64,000 nucleotides of DNA from Enoplolaimus lenunculus (GCA_030248215.1 JASANG010004025.1:1-64000); one strand, 5' to 3'. Counted from the first letter of the stretch, positions 1 through 11,354 are shown. Notes: a model not told the origin generated them from the sequence alone. Numbers and translations: made by a program.

Positions 1-295
1 GTTGTTGTTGGCGGTCGTTGTTGTCGTTGGTGTTGTCGTCGTTGTTGTTGTTGTCGTAGTCGTTGTGGTTGTCGGTGTTGTTGTTGTTGTTGTCGTAGTT
101 ATCGTTGTTGTTGTTGTTGTTGTGGTTGTTGTTATTGTTGTTGTGGTTGTTGTCGGTGTTGGTGTTGTGGTTGTTGTTGGTGTCGTTGTCGGTGTTGTTG
201 TTTGTGTTGTTGTTGGTGTTGGTCGTCGTGGTTGTTGTTGTAGTCGTTGTTGTTGTTGTTGCGGTTGTCGTTGTTGTTCGTTGTTGTTGTCGTCG

Positions 296-392
<97 letters not shown>

Positions 393-762
393 AGTTGTTG
401 TTGTTGTTGTTGTGGTTGCTTGTTGTTGTTGTTGTTGTTGTTGTAGTCGTCGTCGTTGTTGTTGTAGTCGTTGTTGTTGTTGTTGCGGTTGTTGTTTTTG
501 TCGTCGTGGGTGTTGTTTTGGTCGTCGGTGGTGTTGTTGTAGGTGTTGGTGGTGTCGTAGTCGTCGTTGTTTGTGTTGTTGTTGTAGTCGTTGTTGTTGT
601 TGTCGTTGTTGTTGTAGTAGTCGTTGTTGTTGTTGTTGTTGTTGTTGTCGTTGTTGTTGTTGTTGCCGCCGTCGTTGTTTTGGTTTTCGTTATTTTGGTT
701 AAAGCCGTGGTTGTCGCCTTGATTGTTATGGCAGGAGCCATTGTTGTAGGTGCAGTTGTAGT
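1..762. repeat. Imperfect GTT trinucleotide repeat
   Basis: GTT units with scattered GTC, GTA and GGT variants run from the window edge to about 760. A nearly pure GTT core lies at about 296-390. The reading frames through it are poly-Val, poly-Leu and poly-Cys, or poly-Asn and poly-Thr on the other strand, and are not credible proteins. The array may continue beyond the left edge. A smaller AAC array lies at 61.5 kb. Confidence 0.93.
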
Positions 763-1174
763 AGGTGTTTCGCAAACTAAATACGAGATATTTTAAAATT
801 TGACGACGTACTATAAGCGAAACTTCACATAAATTATTTCTGAGACGGCCTGGAAGGCAGTCTTTTCAAAAACACTTTGTTGTCGGGGTACCTATTTCAG
901 AATTCTTGATATTTGTTGAGCCTTTAATATCCGGTCAGCTGGCATTTGTTTAGAATTTTAATGTAGATATCTAAAATTTAAAATAATTTACTTTCAACTT
1001 TTATGTCTGCAATAAAATTTCCGGTTTAATTGTAGATCCAGAGAAAATGTCCCCGTTTATAACGACAGTAGTCCACCCGGACTTTCTAATGCCTATTTTT
1101 GACCCCCATGTATTAAATTTAGAACATGACTTGCGTGTATACAAAAGTAATCGTAATACTGCAGTTGTCTGCCT

Positions 1175-1245
1175 TGTGCGATCGGCTAGCAGATTGGTTT
1201 AGCATTCATTTAATGTACCTCTCGGGTTCGACTCCTTCTTGAGGC
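1175..1245 (+). repeat. tRNA-like sequence (pol III box B)
   Basis: A good box B (GGTTCGACTCC, about 1214-1224) follows a weaker box-A-like TAGCAGATTGG. The arms do not fold into a convincing cloverleaf. This is probably a tRNA pseudogene or SINE head. Confidence 0.3.
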
Positions 1246-1416
1246 TTCAACTTTTTTATTCGTTTTTGAGTCACAAATTAATTACGATGATTGTTTTTGA
1301 CAAATTTATGCTAACCGTGTTTTTAATAGGACGTGAGTCCATATTACTTATGCTACAACACTTTGTGGCGACAGACTCAGTTTGTGGTGGTTTCAGCATC
1401 GGATCCCAAGCTTTAG

Positions 1417-1518
1417 ACTTATTTTTTGCTTAGGCTTAGGCTTACGCTTAGGTATAGGCTCATTCTTACGCTTAGGCTTAAGCTTAGGCTTAAGCTCTGT
1501 TCTATACATTGGTCGTGT
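1417..1518 (-). mobile_element. T-family MITE, truncated
   Basis: A TTAGGC/TTACGC-type array is followed by the T-family end TGTTCTATACATTGG. The other terminus is missing. Confidence 0.6.
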
Positions 1519-1737
1519 ACGCAATGGATAAACTCACTATTTTTTGTTGGCAATTCAGAACAGGATGTGGCGGCTAAAAATAAAAGTTAACAATCATCTA
1601 AGAAAACTACAATCAAACAGAACATTTAAAAGTTTCAAAACATAAACAGTAACTGCCGACAGCTGGTCCTATTGTCTTCATATTGCTATATTGAGTTACT
1701 CTTGCCAAAGTTTTCTATAAAGTTCTATAGAAAATGT

Positions 1738-1958
1738 GGTCCGTGTATAGAATGGGGCCGGAACAGTAGTATAAGCATATTCCTAAGCCTAAGCCTAATC
1801 CTAAGTCTAAGCCTAAGCCTAAGCATAAGCCTAAGCCTAATCGTATGAAAGAGCCTATTCCTAAGCCTAAGCCTAAGCAAAAAAATTAGTCTAAAGCTTA
1901 AACTGACTCTATTATAACCTCTCCGACAAACGATACGGCCCTGTTCTATACATGGGCC
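1738..1958 (+). mobile_element. T-family MITE, hAT-like, full copy with 8-bp target duplication
   Basis: This is the best reference copy of the T family (221 bp). The ends are inverted: GTGTATAGAAYGGGGCCGG on the left and CCCTGTTCTATACATGGGCC on the right. The flanks are a perfect 8-bp direct repeat, GAAAATGT (1730-1737 and 1959-1966), as hAT transposases make. Inside, in fixed order, come AACAGTAGTATAAGCATATT, a CCTAAG array (reverse complement TTAGGC) interrupted once by a variant segment, then AATTAGTCTAAAGCTTAA. There is no coding capacity, so it must have been moved by a transposase encoded elsewhere. Confidence 0.85.
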
Positions 1959-2062
1959 GAAAATGTAAACAAACATTGTGATGCATAAGCAAAAAATAGG
2001 ATACGTGCGAATTGTATACACTGTAAATGTTTGAAATGTGTGTATACAACGAACGATATCCA

Positions 2063-2235
2063 TATTATCAAAGCTTGAACGCCCCACATGCGTATTTTGG
2101 GCAACATTCCAGCATTATATTTGTATACAATATTTTCTCAGGGCGCAAATGTGATTGTTGTACGGGAAGAAAATTTGCATGCAGATTGTTGCGGGTTCGC
2201 TAACTTTTCCGTATTGCACAAACTGCCGACTGGTT
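2063..2235. repeat. Intron repeat X, copy 2
   Basis: This segment (GAACGCCCCACATGCGTATT onward) recurs at 6861-7026 with moderate divergence. Copy 1 lies in a B-to-A intron of the apple-domain array and this copy lies just downstream of the last identified B exon. That is what duplication of a two-exon genomic block would leave behind. Confidence 0.65.
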
Positions 2236-3187
2236 GCTATAAAGCGTGGTTTAGTGATCACCACGTTGGACACAAATTTCGAAACATTGCGGTTCGGATT
2301 CATATAAAATTTACATATCTTACTTTTTAGCTACAAACGCAGAAAACAGTCAGGTATCACAGAATCATAGCTACAACCTGTGAAAGGTGGGTACCACCGC
2401 CGGCCGGCGTATTCACCCCCCCTTAACGAAAACATTTTCGACAATTTTAAAAATATGAAATTTTAAGAGTATGTTTTTATGAACACTTAAATCTTTTGCC
2501 CTTTACAAACTGTCGGCTGTAAGTTTGGTCATACGATAACCTATAATAGCTTGAATTATCGTAATCTTCGAAAATTCATATACTTTAAACATTTGGACCA
2601 AAGAATCGTATACTTCTTAACACCGGTAGAATTTTGGAATATTATATGATACTCGCATACATGTCCCGTGGTATCATGTGATGTATGGCTATTTGTATAC
2701 GATGATTACATTGAGATCAGGAATCTGTAAGCCAACGTCATGTGACATACACATTTTACCGTCGTATCCGCTATTCAGATCACATTTTATGTTGACCTCT
2801 CATCAACATGGACAAAACGTGTTCCGGTATGACCCAGGTTAAACGTGAACCTTGCATAAGGCTTTGATGTAAAATTCATATATACTTATTAACAATTCCG
2901 AAGCAGGCAGGGATGGGAGATCCACCCAAATTTCCGGGTATTGGCCCCCAAACTCGCGAGCGACAAGCCAGACGCATTTTAAAAGTTAAGCAGTTTTTGT
3001 TTCAACACGCTTAGGGAGGGGGGCCTCTTTAGGGGTGGCCCCCCCAATTGGAAGTATTGGGAAGGTGGCTGCTCCGGACGTGCTTATTAAACACTTTTTG
3101 ATGAACCATTAGCAAAATGAGATGAAATTTGTGCGAACCAGATGTGTTGCCTCAAACTTTCATTAAACTTTACACTTAAATGCTTAC

Positions 3188-3403
3188 TTTTCATTCCGCT
3201 AACGTAATCGCCGTCGTATTTTGTTTGCGAACACTGCTGAAACAGATAACATTTTCCGTCATTTTTGAACGAAAATGCCCCACATTGCGTCACCGTTCGA
3301 CACAACGCGCAACAACTGGCAACAGTTGGAAACTCGTCGCCAACGAAAATCGACGATGACTCACAGACTCGATTGTCGCGAGTTGCTGCACAATTATTGC
3401 AAT
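3188..3403 (-). CDS. Apple-like module B, second copy (exon)
   Basis: 72 codons, preceded by TTTGTGTTTCAG and followed by GTAAGC. It reads CNNCAATRDNRVC, then CCALCRTVTQCGAFSFKNDG, then CYLFQQCSQTKYDGDY. The spacing of its cysteines is the same as in the exon at 7459-7671, and about half of the residues agree by eye. Confidence 0.78.
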
Positions 3404-6400
3404 CTGAAACACAAAACGAAACTTAAACAACAGTTGAGCTTCAAAATATGCGATAATTTAATGGTCATTTTATAAAATAATATGGTTCGGACAGCGGCGA
3501 TTTTTTAGAAAGATGAAATTTTTGTAATTCTGTGTACACTGTAAATTCTGATGAGTTGATTTTAATCAATTCAGAGAGAGAATTATAGTTGATTTGTGCA
3601 TATTTCTAAGTTAATAACAGTAAACGTTAAACTCAGTATGAGCTGATTTAACTCTGGGTTAGATGATTGATAAACTGATACTGTATTGACCTGAAAAAGG
3701 GGGGGCTAATATTTATTTGGCCTCTTCAGAGAGTACCCCCTTTGTTATTCGGTTACGGACTGTTATTTATTTCTAACTCACTCTCCGCCGCCCTTCGTTA
3801 CTGATATATATCCGGTACTGCATTATCCGTTGAATTAAACGCTTATTTGTCTTGTGACGCGGTTCTACTTACGAATGTACTTTCAAAATTTAAATATTGT
3901 TTAAAGTTTCGAACTCAAATTATTTCATCCTAGAGTCATCTATACGCTACACTTAGGCTTAACTGACATTTATGGACTCTAATTAGGGTTTCGGTACCCT
4001 ATCCGCTTACGGACTCTTATTAGGGATACGGACTCCTATTGATTCGGACTCAAAATGGGGACCCCCCTCTTATTACCCCCTTTTATTCGGGTCAATACAG
4101 TAATGAGTTTATTCAATTCAGAATGCTGAGTACTGAACGGCCTAATTCAGAGCTCAGACCTCTGAGTCGATTCAACTCATTCTGAGTTAAAGTTAACTCA
4201 CTGAAATTTACAGTGTATGGTGTCCTGACAAAATGTTAAATACGGCAAAAATAGACTACGTTGCGTCATAAGGTGACGCCTAGCGTTAGACTAAATTGAC
4301 AATTTTTTTAACTAGCAGCGCCGCAAAAATCGCCACGCTTAAGAATCGTGTCAAAAATACAGAATCCTCGACTTTGCTAACTTTGTAAATACTTGATGTA
4401 GCCGATTGGATCTTCGAGTTATTGGACCCGTAAATGAAGCCATTTCATACGTTGATAGTCAGCAACATTCGGTGTAACCGTTATTTGAACAGCGATCGAA
4501 TACCGTAGTGACCCGAATAAGAGGGGGACTGATATTTATTTGGCCTCTCCAGAGGGTACCCCCCTTGTTATTCGGTTACGGACTGTTATTTATTTTTAAC
4601 CCACGCTCCACCGCCCTTCGTTACTGATATATATCCGGTACTGCTATTGTCCGTTGAATTAAACGTTTACTTGTCTTGTGTCAATAGCTTGAGCGATAAT
4701 GCAAGGTTATACTTAGGAATGTACTTTCAAAATTTAAGTACGCTTTAAAGTTTCGAACTCAAATTATTTGGTCCTGGAGTCATTTATGTGCTACAATTAG
4801 GGTTAATTGACATTTACGGACTCTAATTAGGGTTTAGGGACTCTATCCGCTTATGGACTCTTATTAGGGATACGGTCTCCTATTGATTGGGACTCAAAAT
4901 GGGAATCCCCTCTTATTACCCCTCTCCCTCGTATTCGGATCAATACAGTACACTTAAAACAAGGTGATTTAGGCCCATGTAAACATCAGATGCGGAACGT
5001 TTTTCTATGGGACTAGAAAAGTGTAAAGCTTAAGCTTAAGTCTAATTTTTATGCTTGGCTTAGGCTTAGGCTTAGGCTTAGGTTTAAGAATAAACTCATT
5101 CTTACTCTTAGGCTTAGGCTTAGACTTAGGAATATGCATATAATACTGTTCCGCCCCTGTTCTTTACATTGGTCGTGATTTACGACAAGTCAAATGGCAT
5201 ATGATCGTTTTGGAGCTGAGATTGATGCCCTACAGATTGGACTTAAGAGCGTCTTTGTTTTTGCAGACCTAAATCAGTCGATTTTGTAGGAGTTGAAGGC
5301 TCATTGGGATTATTTTTAATTACTTCAACATTTCGTTCAGTTGGTAATTTGCATATTGTGACGTTTTATGCAGTGTAAACTTGAGTGAGTTGATTTTAAC
5401 TAAGAATGAGTTCAACCACTTAGTCTCAGTTAGGACTATCTGAACTCAGAATTTTCAATTGATTCAATTCATTATGAATTAATCAATCAACTGACGCAGA
5501 GTCAACTCAACTTAGAGTGAGTTAATGTTTACTGATATTAATTCGAGAAATAACCAACTCGCTAGCTGAATTGATTAATGAACTCATCCGAATTTGCAGT
5601 GTGCCAAGTGTCACTTCGATACTGTTCAATCGAGCATTCGTTCTTGTATTTATTCCAAAATCAACAAATCAATATTAACCCTTTCTCACATGAATATTTT
5701 CTGTTTCCCCTGAAACCCACTTTTATGCTTGGATTCGAACTCCGGTAACTGGAGTGGGAGGCGTATACCATCACCACTCAGCTATAGGAGCTTGATGCTC
5801 GAGCCCGAGGGGGCTCTCACGTCTTGTGGTGATTTAGTACTATGTATACGTGTTGCAATTGTTAAACACGGTGCGATATACATTATTTAACGTATATACA
5901 CTGCGCTTAGTTGCCTATTGGTAACTCAATGTGAGAAGGGGTTAACATACCTAAAGAATCACTGATGCCTGCATAATATCCGGTCTCTTCTTTAAATACG
6001 GCTTTGTCACAGTTTGACCCTAATTGGAACAAAGAACACGTTAACGAGCTTGAACTATAATGCCATAACGTACAGGTTGGAGAAATGCATTGATTTCGAC
6101 ACTGGGATACGCTGACTGCGGTATCTTCTTTGAAAGGATCACAATCTTTGACGTAGATCCCTGTGTAGTATGAAGTTGCCGTTACTGAAAATAGTAAAAA
6201 ATGATATTAGGATGCAAATAATCGACCTATGTACAGGTCAGGGATGGACTGTTTTGCTGGTGGGATTGGTATAGCTTAGACTGTAAATTTCAATGAGTTG
6301 ATTAATCAATTCAGCTAGCGAGTTAGTTATTTCTGAATTAATATCAGTAAACATTAACTCACTCTCAGTTGAGTTGATTGTCACTCTGAGTTGAGCTGAC

Positions 6401-8312
6401 TTTGGGTGAGTTGATTAAATTAAACTCAGAATGGATTGAGTCAACTCAAATTTCTGAGTTGTGATAGTCCTAACTCAGACTGAGTGATTCAACTCATTCT
6501 GAGTTAAAATCAACTCACTGAAATGCTTATTTTTTGCTTAGGCTTAAGTTTAGCTTTACAAAAAGCCTGATCTTAATACGGTTAGGCATTAAGCTCAAGG
6601 TTATAGCCTTACGATCACAAATATGCTTTATACTACTGTTACGACCTTGATCTATACTTTGGCCAAATTGTCAAAAATCAGAAATATTCTTTTTAAACAT
6701 TAATAAAATTGGTTTTCCAGCAGACTGGTTAGAATCTCGGTATCGCTGACGAATCAAACACCCTTACTATAGACACAAAACCAAGCAAACTAGTTAAAGG
6801 AACTGTTGACACCGTTGTTTGACGGACCAGAGCTTCATGCTGTTAACTTCTATAATCTATATTATTAAAGCTCGAACGCCCCGCATACGTATTTTGGGCA
6901 ACCTTCCAAAATTATTTGTTTACAATGTTTTCTTAATACAACCGTGATTGTTGTGTGAAAAGAAACTTTGCATGCAGATTGTTGTACATTCGCTAACTTT
7001 TGCGCTTTGCGCAAAGGCGGCTGGCAGTAGAGATTATTTGACAGAACACTAAGGCAACCGCCGAGTTTTTGGCCAATTGAAAATTCCCTGAAAATACGTA
7101 ACCAGCCGAACAAGTTAAACGGCCTAAGAAATTTAGCAATAATGGCCATGTTTAGGTTTGAACTTGTATAGGGGACTGAGCCACACCCAATCCACCGTAC
7201 AGTACGAGCCCTTTGCTCACTAGGGGCATGTTGTTGGTCAGGGGTATCCAGTTCGATGGCATACCAAGAGAGAGACTACGGAACCTATCCGAAATCAGAT
7301 CGTTTAGGTAAGAACACTGCTTTACCGAACCATCCCTGACGATTATAGCTAATTTTGTCTTAAAAGCCATAGGTCGATAGCAGTTGGTTTGGTACCACTG
7401 CCCCTTCAAATCCAAATTCTTCACTACTCAGTTGCACTTTTTCGGTGAATGACGTTACTTTTAGTCCCGCTGGAGTATTGATCATCATATTTTGATTTCG
7501 AACACGACCGGAACAACAAGCAAGTCCCATCGCGTTTAAACGAAAAAGCTCCGCATTCCGGTGTCGATCGACATAAATCACAACATCCGGTTGCATCCGG
7601 AAAATTGTCGCCTGTCAATTGCACGGTGTTTTCGCATTTGGTGTTGCGATTCAACTCACATTGACTACAATCTGTAATTGAATCCAAGTACAATTGGTCG
7701 TTTACATTTGCTATTTACAACGTCTCACGGATTTAAAGTGGATTAAAATTAATGACGCCAATTCTAAACGCAAATATGTGCAAAAATTTACAAAGTTGCT
7801 CAAGATCTCGCAGTATGGTTGCGAATAATTGTAAAACGTAGCCGTTGTATATATCTCAGCCTAAGCCTAAGCCTAAGCCTAAGCGTAAGCCTAATCCTAA
7901 GCCTAAGCCTAAGCGTAATCCTAAGCCTAAGCCTAAACCTAAGCCTATATATATCTAAGCTTAAATTTTTTAGTTATGCCATAAGATTTACGGAACAAAT
8001 GTTTTCTTATTTCTAAGAGATATTTTTACTTTTTCGCCAGAATCTTAACACTGCATCACTGAAAAGATAACCAACCTTCATGAGACGATAATCCCACCGT
8101 GGCTCCTATTCGAGACGACAGTTTGACTTTCTCACAATACCCAGGTCCCACTTTAAAACGGCGGCATCGAGTTGACAAACGGGTAAATTCCCATAAACTA
8201 CAACCCGACGTAACGCAGCCGTTCTGACACTGGCTTACGGAGCTCGTGTAGGTTTGGGCTGTGGGGTCACAGTCGTTAATATTGACATTGGCATACAATG
8301 GATATGTGGTAC
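3188..8312 (-). CDS. Apple/PAN-domain array gene (partial, four exons seen)
   Basis: Four exons on the minus strand encode two alternating kinds of cysteine-rich module: A (8312-8076), B (7671-7459), A (6184-5951), B (3403-3188). All start after a clean AG and stop before GTTGGT, GTAACG, GTATGT or GTAAGC. All are multiples of three (237, 213, 234, 216 nt) and all are phase 1-1, so they join in frame (an A exon ends in G, which with AT of the next B exon gives Asp). Both modules resemble apple/PAN domains, which bind proteins or glycans on secreted and surface proteins. The B modules share CGAFSFK and a C-LF--CS block; the A modules share DCDP and SVSQC. No signal peptide, start, stop or membrane segment was found, so exons are missing at both ends. 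Introns are 404, 1274 and 2547 bp and full of MITEs. The family call rests on cysteine pattern alone. Confidence 0.72.
3537..4215. mobile_element. M-family MITE split by a C-family MITE
   Basis: The ends are CACTGTAAATTCTGATGAG and the inverted CTCACTGAAATTTACAGTG. The body is built from inverted TGAGTTGATTTTAACTCAGA-like repeats. A complete C element (3681-4100) sits inside, so M inserted first. Confidence 0.75.
3681..4100. mobile_element. C-family MITE nested in an M element
   Basis: 420 bp with inverted ends CTGTATTGACC and GGTCAATACAG flanked by TA, which suggests a TA-targeting (Tc1/mariner-like) mobiliser. Typical internal text is ATTTATTTGGCCTC near the left end and ATATATCCGGTACTG in the middle. 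It is non-coding. Confidence 0.75.
4503..4948. mobile_element. C-family MITE
   Basis: A second copy about 400 bp downstream of the first and in the same orientation. The left end is degenerate (CGTAGTGACCCGAATAAGAG) and the right end is ATCAATACAG followed by TA. Confidence 0.75.
4972..5174 (-). mobile_element. T-family MITE with perfect 8-bp target duplication
   Basis: Flanked by GTGATTTA at 4964-4971 and 5175-5182. The subfamily ends read GGCCCATGTAAACATCAG and CTGTTCTTTACATTGGTC. The array here reads TTAGGC on the plus strand. Confidence 0.82.
5371..5602. mobile_element. M-family MITE
   Basis: CAGTGTAAACTTGAGTGAG on the left is mirrored by CGAATTTGCAGTGTG on the right, with the family's TGAGTTGA/TCAACTCA repeats between. 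Confidence 0.65.
5675..5945 (-). mobile_element. P-family MITE (TTAA target) with tRNA-like cargo
   Basis: Reference copy of the P family, about 270 bp. The ends are TTAACCCTTTCTCACATGAA and CTCAATGTGAGAAGGGGTTAA in inverted orientation, both bounded by TTAA, as in piggyBac-type elements. Inside, on the minus strand at about 5735-5795, is a tRNA-like unit with box A (TAGCTGAGTGGTG) and a box-B-like GGAGTTCGAATCC. It lies in the intron just downstream of the A exon that ends at 5951. Confidence 0.8.
5951..6184 (-). CDS. Apple-like module A, second copy (exon)
   Basis: 78 codons after CTATTTTCAG and before GTATGT. It reads YVKDCDPFKEDTAVSVSQC, then CISPTCTLWHYSSSSLTC, ending ETGYYAGISDSL. It aligns along its whole length with the exon at 8076-8312 (shared DCDP, SVSQC, paired cysteines and C-LW). 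The donor lies only about 5 bp from the right TTAA of the P element. Confidence 0.78.
6279..6524. mobile_element. M-family MITE, right end lost
   Basis: ACTGTAAATTTCAATGAGTTG opens the copy. Its other terminus stops at AACTCACTGAAATG, where the T-like sequence at 6525 begins. Confidence 0.65.
6525..6668 (-). mobile_element. T-family MITE, degenerate
   Basis: TTTTTGCTTAGGCTTAAG and a TACTACTGTTACGACCTTG tail can be recognised. The array has decayed to single TTAGG units. Confidence 0.5.
6861..7026. repeat. Intron repeat X, copy 1
   Basis: Partner of the segment at 2063-2235. It lies in the intron between the B exon (7459) and the A exon (6184). Confidence 0.65.
7459..7671 (-). CDS. Apple-like module B, first copy (exon)
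   Basis: 71 codons between ATTACAG and GTAACG. It reads CSQCELNRNTKC, then GDNFPDATGCCDLCRSTPEC, GAFSFKRDGTCLLFRSC and SKSKYDDQY. The CxxC start, the CC pair and the GAFSFK core are those of module B. Confidence 0.78.
7857..7955 (+). repeat. Free-standing CCTAAG (TTAGGC-type) array
   Basis: About 100 bp of CCTAAG/CGTAAG units with ATATATCT on both sides and no recognisable T-family ends. It lies in the intron between the first A and B exons. It could be the remnant of a T element. Confidence 0.75.
8076..8312 (-). CDS. Apple-like module A, first copy (exon)
   Basis: 79 codons after ATATGTTTTCAG and before GTTGGT. It reads NINDCDPTAQTYTSSVSQC, then CVTSGCSLWEFTRLSTRC and RRFKVGPGYCEK. This is the most 5-prime exon identified. 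No start codon or signal peptide precedes it within a recognisable distance. Confidence 0.78.
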
Positions 8313-8614
8313 CTGAAAACATATGCGTTAATTATTTCGTGTATGAATATTTTCAGTTTTATCTGAGATCCAATTTTATGCTGAAATTTAACCTAAAACC
8401 CTATGCTCAACTGTGTGCGAGATAAACATTTGTGCCTGATCCTAAGACTTTAATTTTTGCACACCGCATTTAAGTACATCTTTTGTCATCCAGTTATTAA
8501 TTTCAAATCAAAATAACGTCCGCCGACAACGTTCATTCATTGGGAGTATAAAAAATTTGACCCATGTTAACTATAAAGGCCTGAAACCACTAAGCCGAAC
8601 ACCAAGTCAAACTG

Positions 8615-8680
8615 TAAGCCTAAACCTAAATGTAAGTCTAAACCGAATCCTAAGCGTAAAAGCTCATGCCTTCGAGTCTC
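8615..8680 (+). repeat. Degenerate TTAGGC-type array
   Basis: A few CCTAA and CGTAA units remain (GTAAGCCTAAACCTAAATG). No termini are visible. Confidence 0.4.
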
Positions 8681-8873
8681 TAAACCTGCCTGGTTTGGTG
8701 TTTCTGAATGTGAAAATCCCTATACTGGAAAAATAAAAATGTAAACACCCTTTCAAAGCTAGAAATTCCTGATTATTCTATTTTTAGATTTAAGTTTACC
8801 TGCCTTGCCGTCAATTTTAACCTTATTTTTGGTTAAATTCTCCGTCTTCATATGAAATTTTAACGCTAAACGT

Positions 8874-9033
8874 GGCCAATAACAGGGACGGAACAGTATT
8901 GTAAGCATATTCATAAGCCTAAGCCTTAGCCTAAGCCTTAGCCTAAAGCCAAGCAAACAATTAGTCTAAAGCTTAAGCTTTCTCTGTTGCAGTCCCACAA
9001 TAAAACGTTCCGCCACTGATCTTTACATGGGCC
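8874..9033 (+). mobile_element. T-family MITE
   Basis: The ends are GGCCAATAACAGGGACGGAA and CTGATCTTTACATGGGCC. Flanks CTAAACGT and CTAAACAG agree at six of eight positions, a probable decayed target duplication. Confidence 0.72.
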
Positions 9034-9060
9034 CTAAACAGTAATACAAAATGAAGACTT

Positions 9061-9246
9061 GGCCCGTGTATAGAACAGGGCCGAATCGTTTTCCGGAGGG
9101 GCTATTAGAGTCCGTTTAAGCTTTAGACTAATTTTTTGCTAGGTTTAGGAATAGGCTCATCCATACGCTTAGGTTTAGGCTTAGATTAGAGTTAGGAATA
9201 TCCTTATCCTTATACTACTGTTCCGGCCCTGTCCTATACATGGGCC
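9061..9246 (-). mobile_element. T-family MITE
   Basis: GGCCCGTGTATAGAACAGGG on the left and CCTGTCCTATACATGGGCC on the right. It begins about 27 bp after the previous T element ends. No target duplication could be matched. Confidence 0.75.
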
Positions 9247-10694
9247 TGAAATTTCTCACCGAACCTTTACCTGAAAGTGATAAAATGACAAAAGTCAAAA
9301 ACACAATATTGCAAGACTTCATTGCCTCTGGTATTGTGATACTCTGACGTCGAGGCTTAGACAAGCCGATCAGATTAGGCTTCTGCGAATAGTCCAAAGA
9401 TCATGTAACCATTGCATTAAATATATGTAAACTTGAAACACAAACTTAATCGGGTATTTCAACGCTTGTTAAAATCTATAAAATACACGCAAAATAAATA
9501 GTCTTAAAATTTCAAGACTTCTACTTTCTTAAATTTCCAAAACATAAATTTTTTTGTATTTTAGTCGTTAATATCCTTGAATGGCTCAGGAATTTGTGTG
9601 TGAAATGGTTAAAACATAAATGTCTTATATTCAAGAAATTGCTATTACCAATTTATAAGACACAAATTTGTTTCTTTCAAGAAATATTTGTCTTATATTC
9701 AAGAGTTATACTTCTGATTTTGATGATTGTAAAAAAAGTTGCACAGTTGATATTCTTAAGAGAGTATATAAATAATCGAATTTCAAAGATATTAAGGGTT
9801 GAACTCAGGCTCCTCTCAACCTAAGTTGTCGTTTTGGGCGTACCTTGAGTTGTAAAGTTAGAGAATTCGGTTGAGCTTTAGCTCCCTATTTTGGAGTCGG
9901 TTTGTCTGGTAAATCTTTGTCTTGAATTTTAGACATATATGTCATATATTTCAGAAATATTTGTGTTACACGTTCGTGCAGTAAAGTCTTAAATTTAAGA
10001 CATTTATAAGTGTGACAAATTTCATACCCATATTTTTGAAAATTTTAACAAATAAAATTCTGGTGCTCTTAAAATTGTAGACAATATTTCTTGAATAAAC
10101 GATAATTTATTTTTTGTATACGACCTACGCGGAGCGAAGTTGGAACATCTTGGACCGATTTGGGCAAAAATTCTATCGACTGATGCGTCACAAAAATAAA
10201 ATGTCGACCCCCTTCTATAAATCTTCATCCATCATCTAGTACCAATTTCGGGTACTATTCAATAATATTTTTAACGAATTCATTTAAAAATGTTAAAATA
10301 TTGAACTATTTGACAAAATACCCTTGTAATTTATTCAACCCGAGCAATTTCATAAGTCAAAGCTATCAAAAAATTTTCGATCCACAGCTGAACGAAGATA
10401 ATAAATCAGTACAAGACAAACGCTTTGAAATAAATGTTGTTTGTAGCTTAAAACACTGTAGAAACTTATTAAAAATTTATTCTTTGCAACATCTTTTTTT
10501 TAAAAAACTCTGAACAGTTGACTAAAACTGAGCTTTATTTACACTATTTGGCACTTTCATTTGTGGTCTGACGACTCGTGTTGCTATAGTAATTCCCCAG
10601 ATATCCACCGGGGTAAGGTGCATACCTGTAAAGCAAACACAAGTTTACCGATTCATCTTTAGTATGAATCAGTAGCAGACCCGAAGGTGTCGTA
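9247..10694. other. AT-rich gap, no gene seen
   Basis: Mostly AT-rich. A phrase like AAATGTCTTATATTCAAGAA recurs near 9620 and 9690, with related TAAGACA phrases to about 10010. Open frames here are short and biased by composition. Confidence 0.5.
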
Positions 10695-10947
10695 CACAGT
10701 AAATTTCAGTGAGTTGATTTTAACTCAAAATGAGTTGAATCACTCAGTCTGAGTTAGGACTATCAGAACTCAGAACTTTGAGTTGATTAAATTCATTCTG
10801 AGTTAATGACTCAACTCACACAGTGTCAACTCAATTCAGAGTGAGAATCAACTCAATTCAGGGTGAGTTAATGTTTACTGATATTAATTCAGAAATAACT
10901 AACTCGCTCGCTGAATTGATTAATCAACTCATTGAAATTACAGTGTA
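10695..10947. mobile_element. M-family MITE
   Basis: Good copy of about 250 bp: CACAGTAAATTTCAGTGAG at the left, CATTGAAATTACAGTGTA inverted at the right. Confidence 0.75.
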
Positions 10948-11071
10948 TTGTAGTGACCCGAATAAGAAAGGAAGACAATGCGAGTGAGAAATTCCTATTT
11001 TGAGTGTGAATCAATACGACATCAAATAGATTCTATATCTATAATATTAAATCTATAATGCCCATAATTTA

Positions 11072-11354
11072 CACTGTAAATTTCAGTGAGTTGAGTTTAA
11101 CTCAGAATGAGTTGTTTTTAACTCAGAATGAGTTGATTTTAACTCAGAATGAGTTGATTCTACTCAAAGGTTTGTGCTCTGAATTAAGTCTTTCAGAACT
11201 CAGAATTGTGAATTGATTTAACTCGTTCTGAGTTAAAACCCAGTATTAAATCGGCTCAGGGTGAGTTTTTGTTTACTTTCATTAACTCAGAAATATGCAG
11301 AAATCACTAACTCTTTTTCTGAGTTGATTAATCAATTCATTGGAAGTTACAGTG
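11072..11354. mobile_element. M-family MITE with a local triplication
   Basis: CACTGTAAATTTCAGTGAG and GGAAGTTACAGTG are the ends. The unit AACTCAGAATGAGTTG occurs three times in a row near the left end, so this copy is longer than its relatives. Confidence 0.75.

Noticed and set aside
2-796. Overlapping poly-Val, poly-Leu and poly-Cys open frames
   Set aside because: Translations of a GTT repeat.
7857-7955. Interstitial telomere from an ancestral chromosome fusion
   Set aside because: The same array type occurs as transposon cargo at many sites, so a fusion is not needed.
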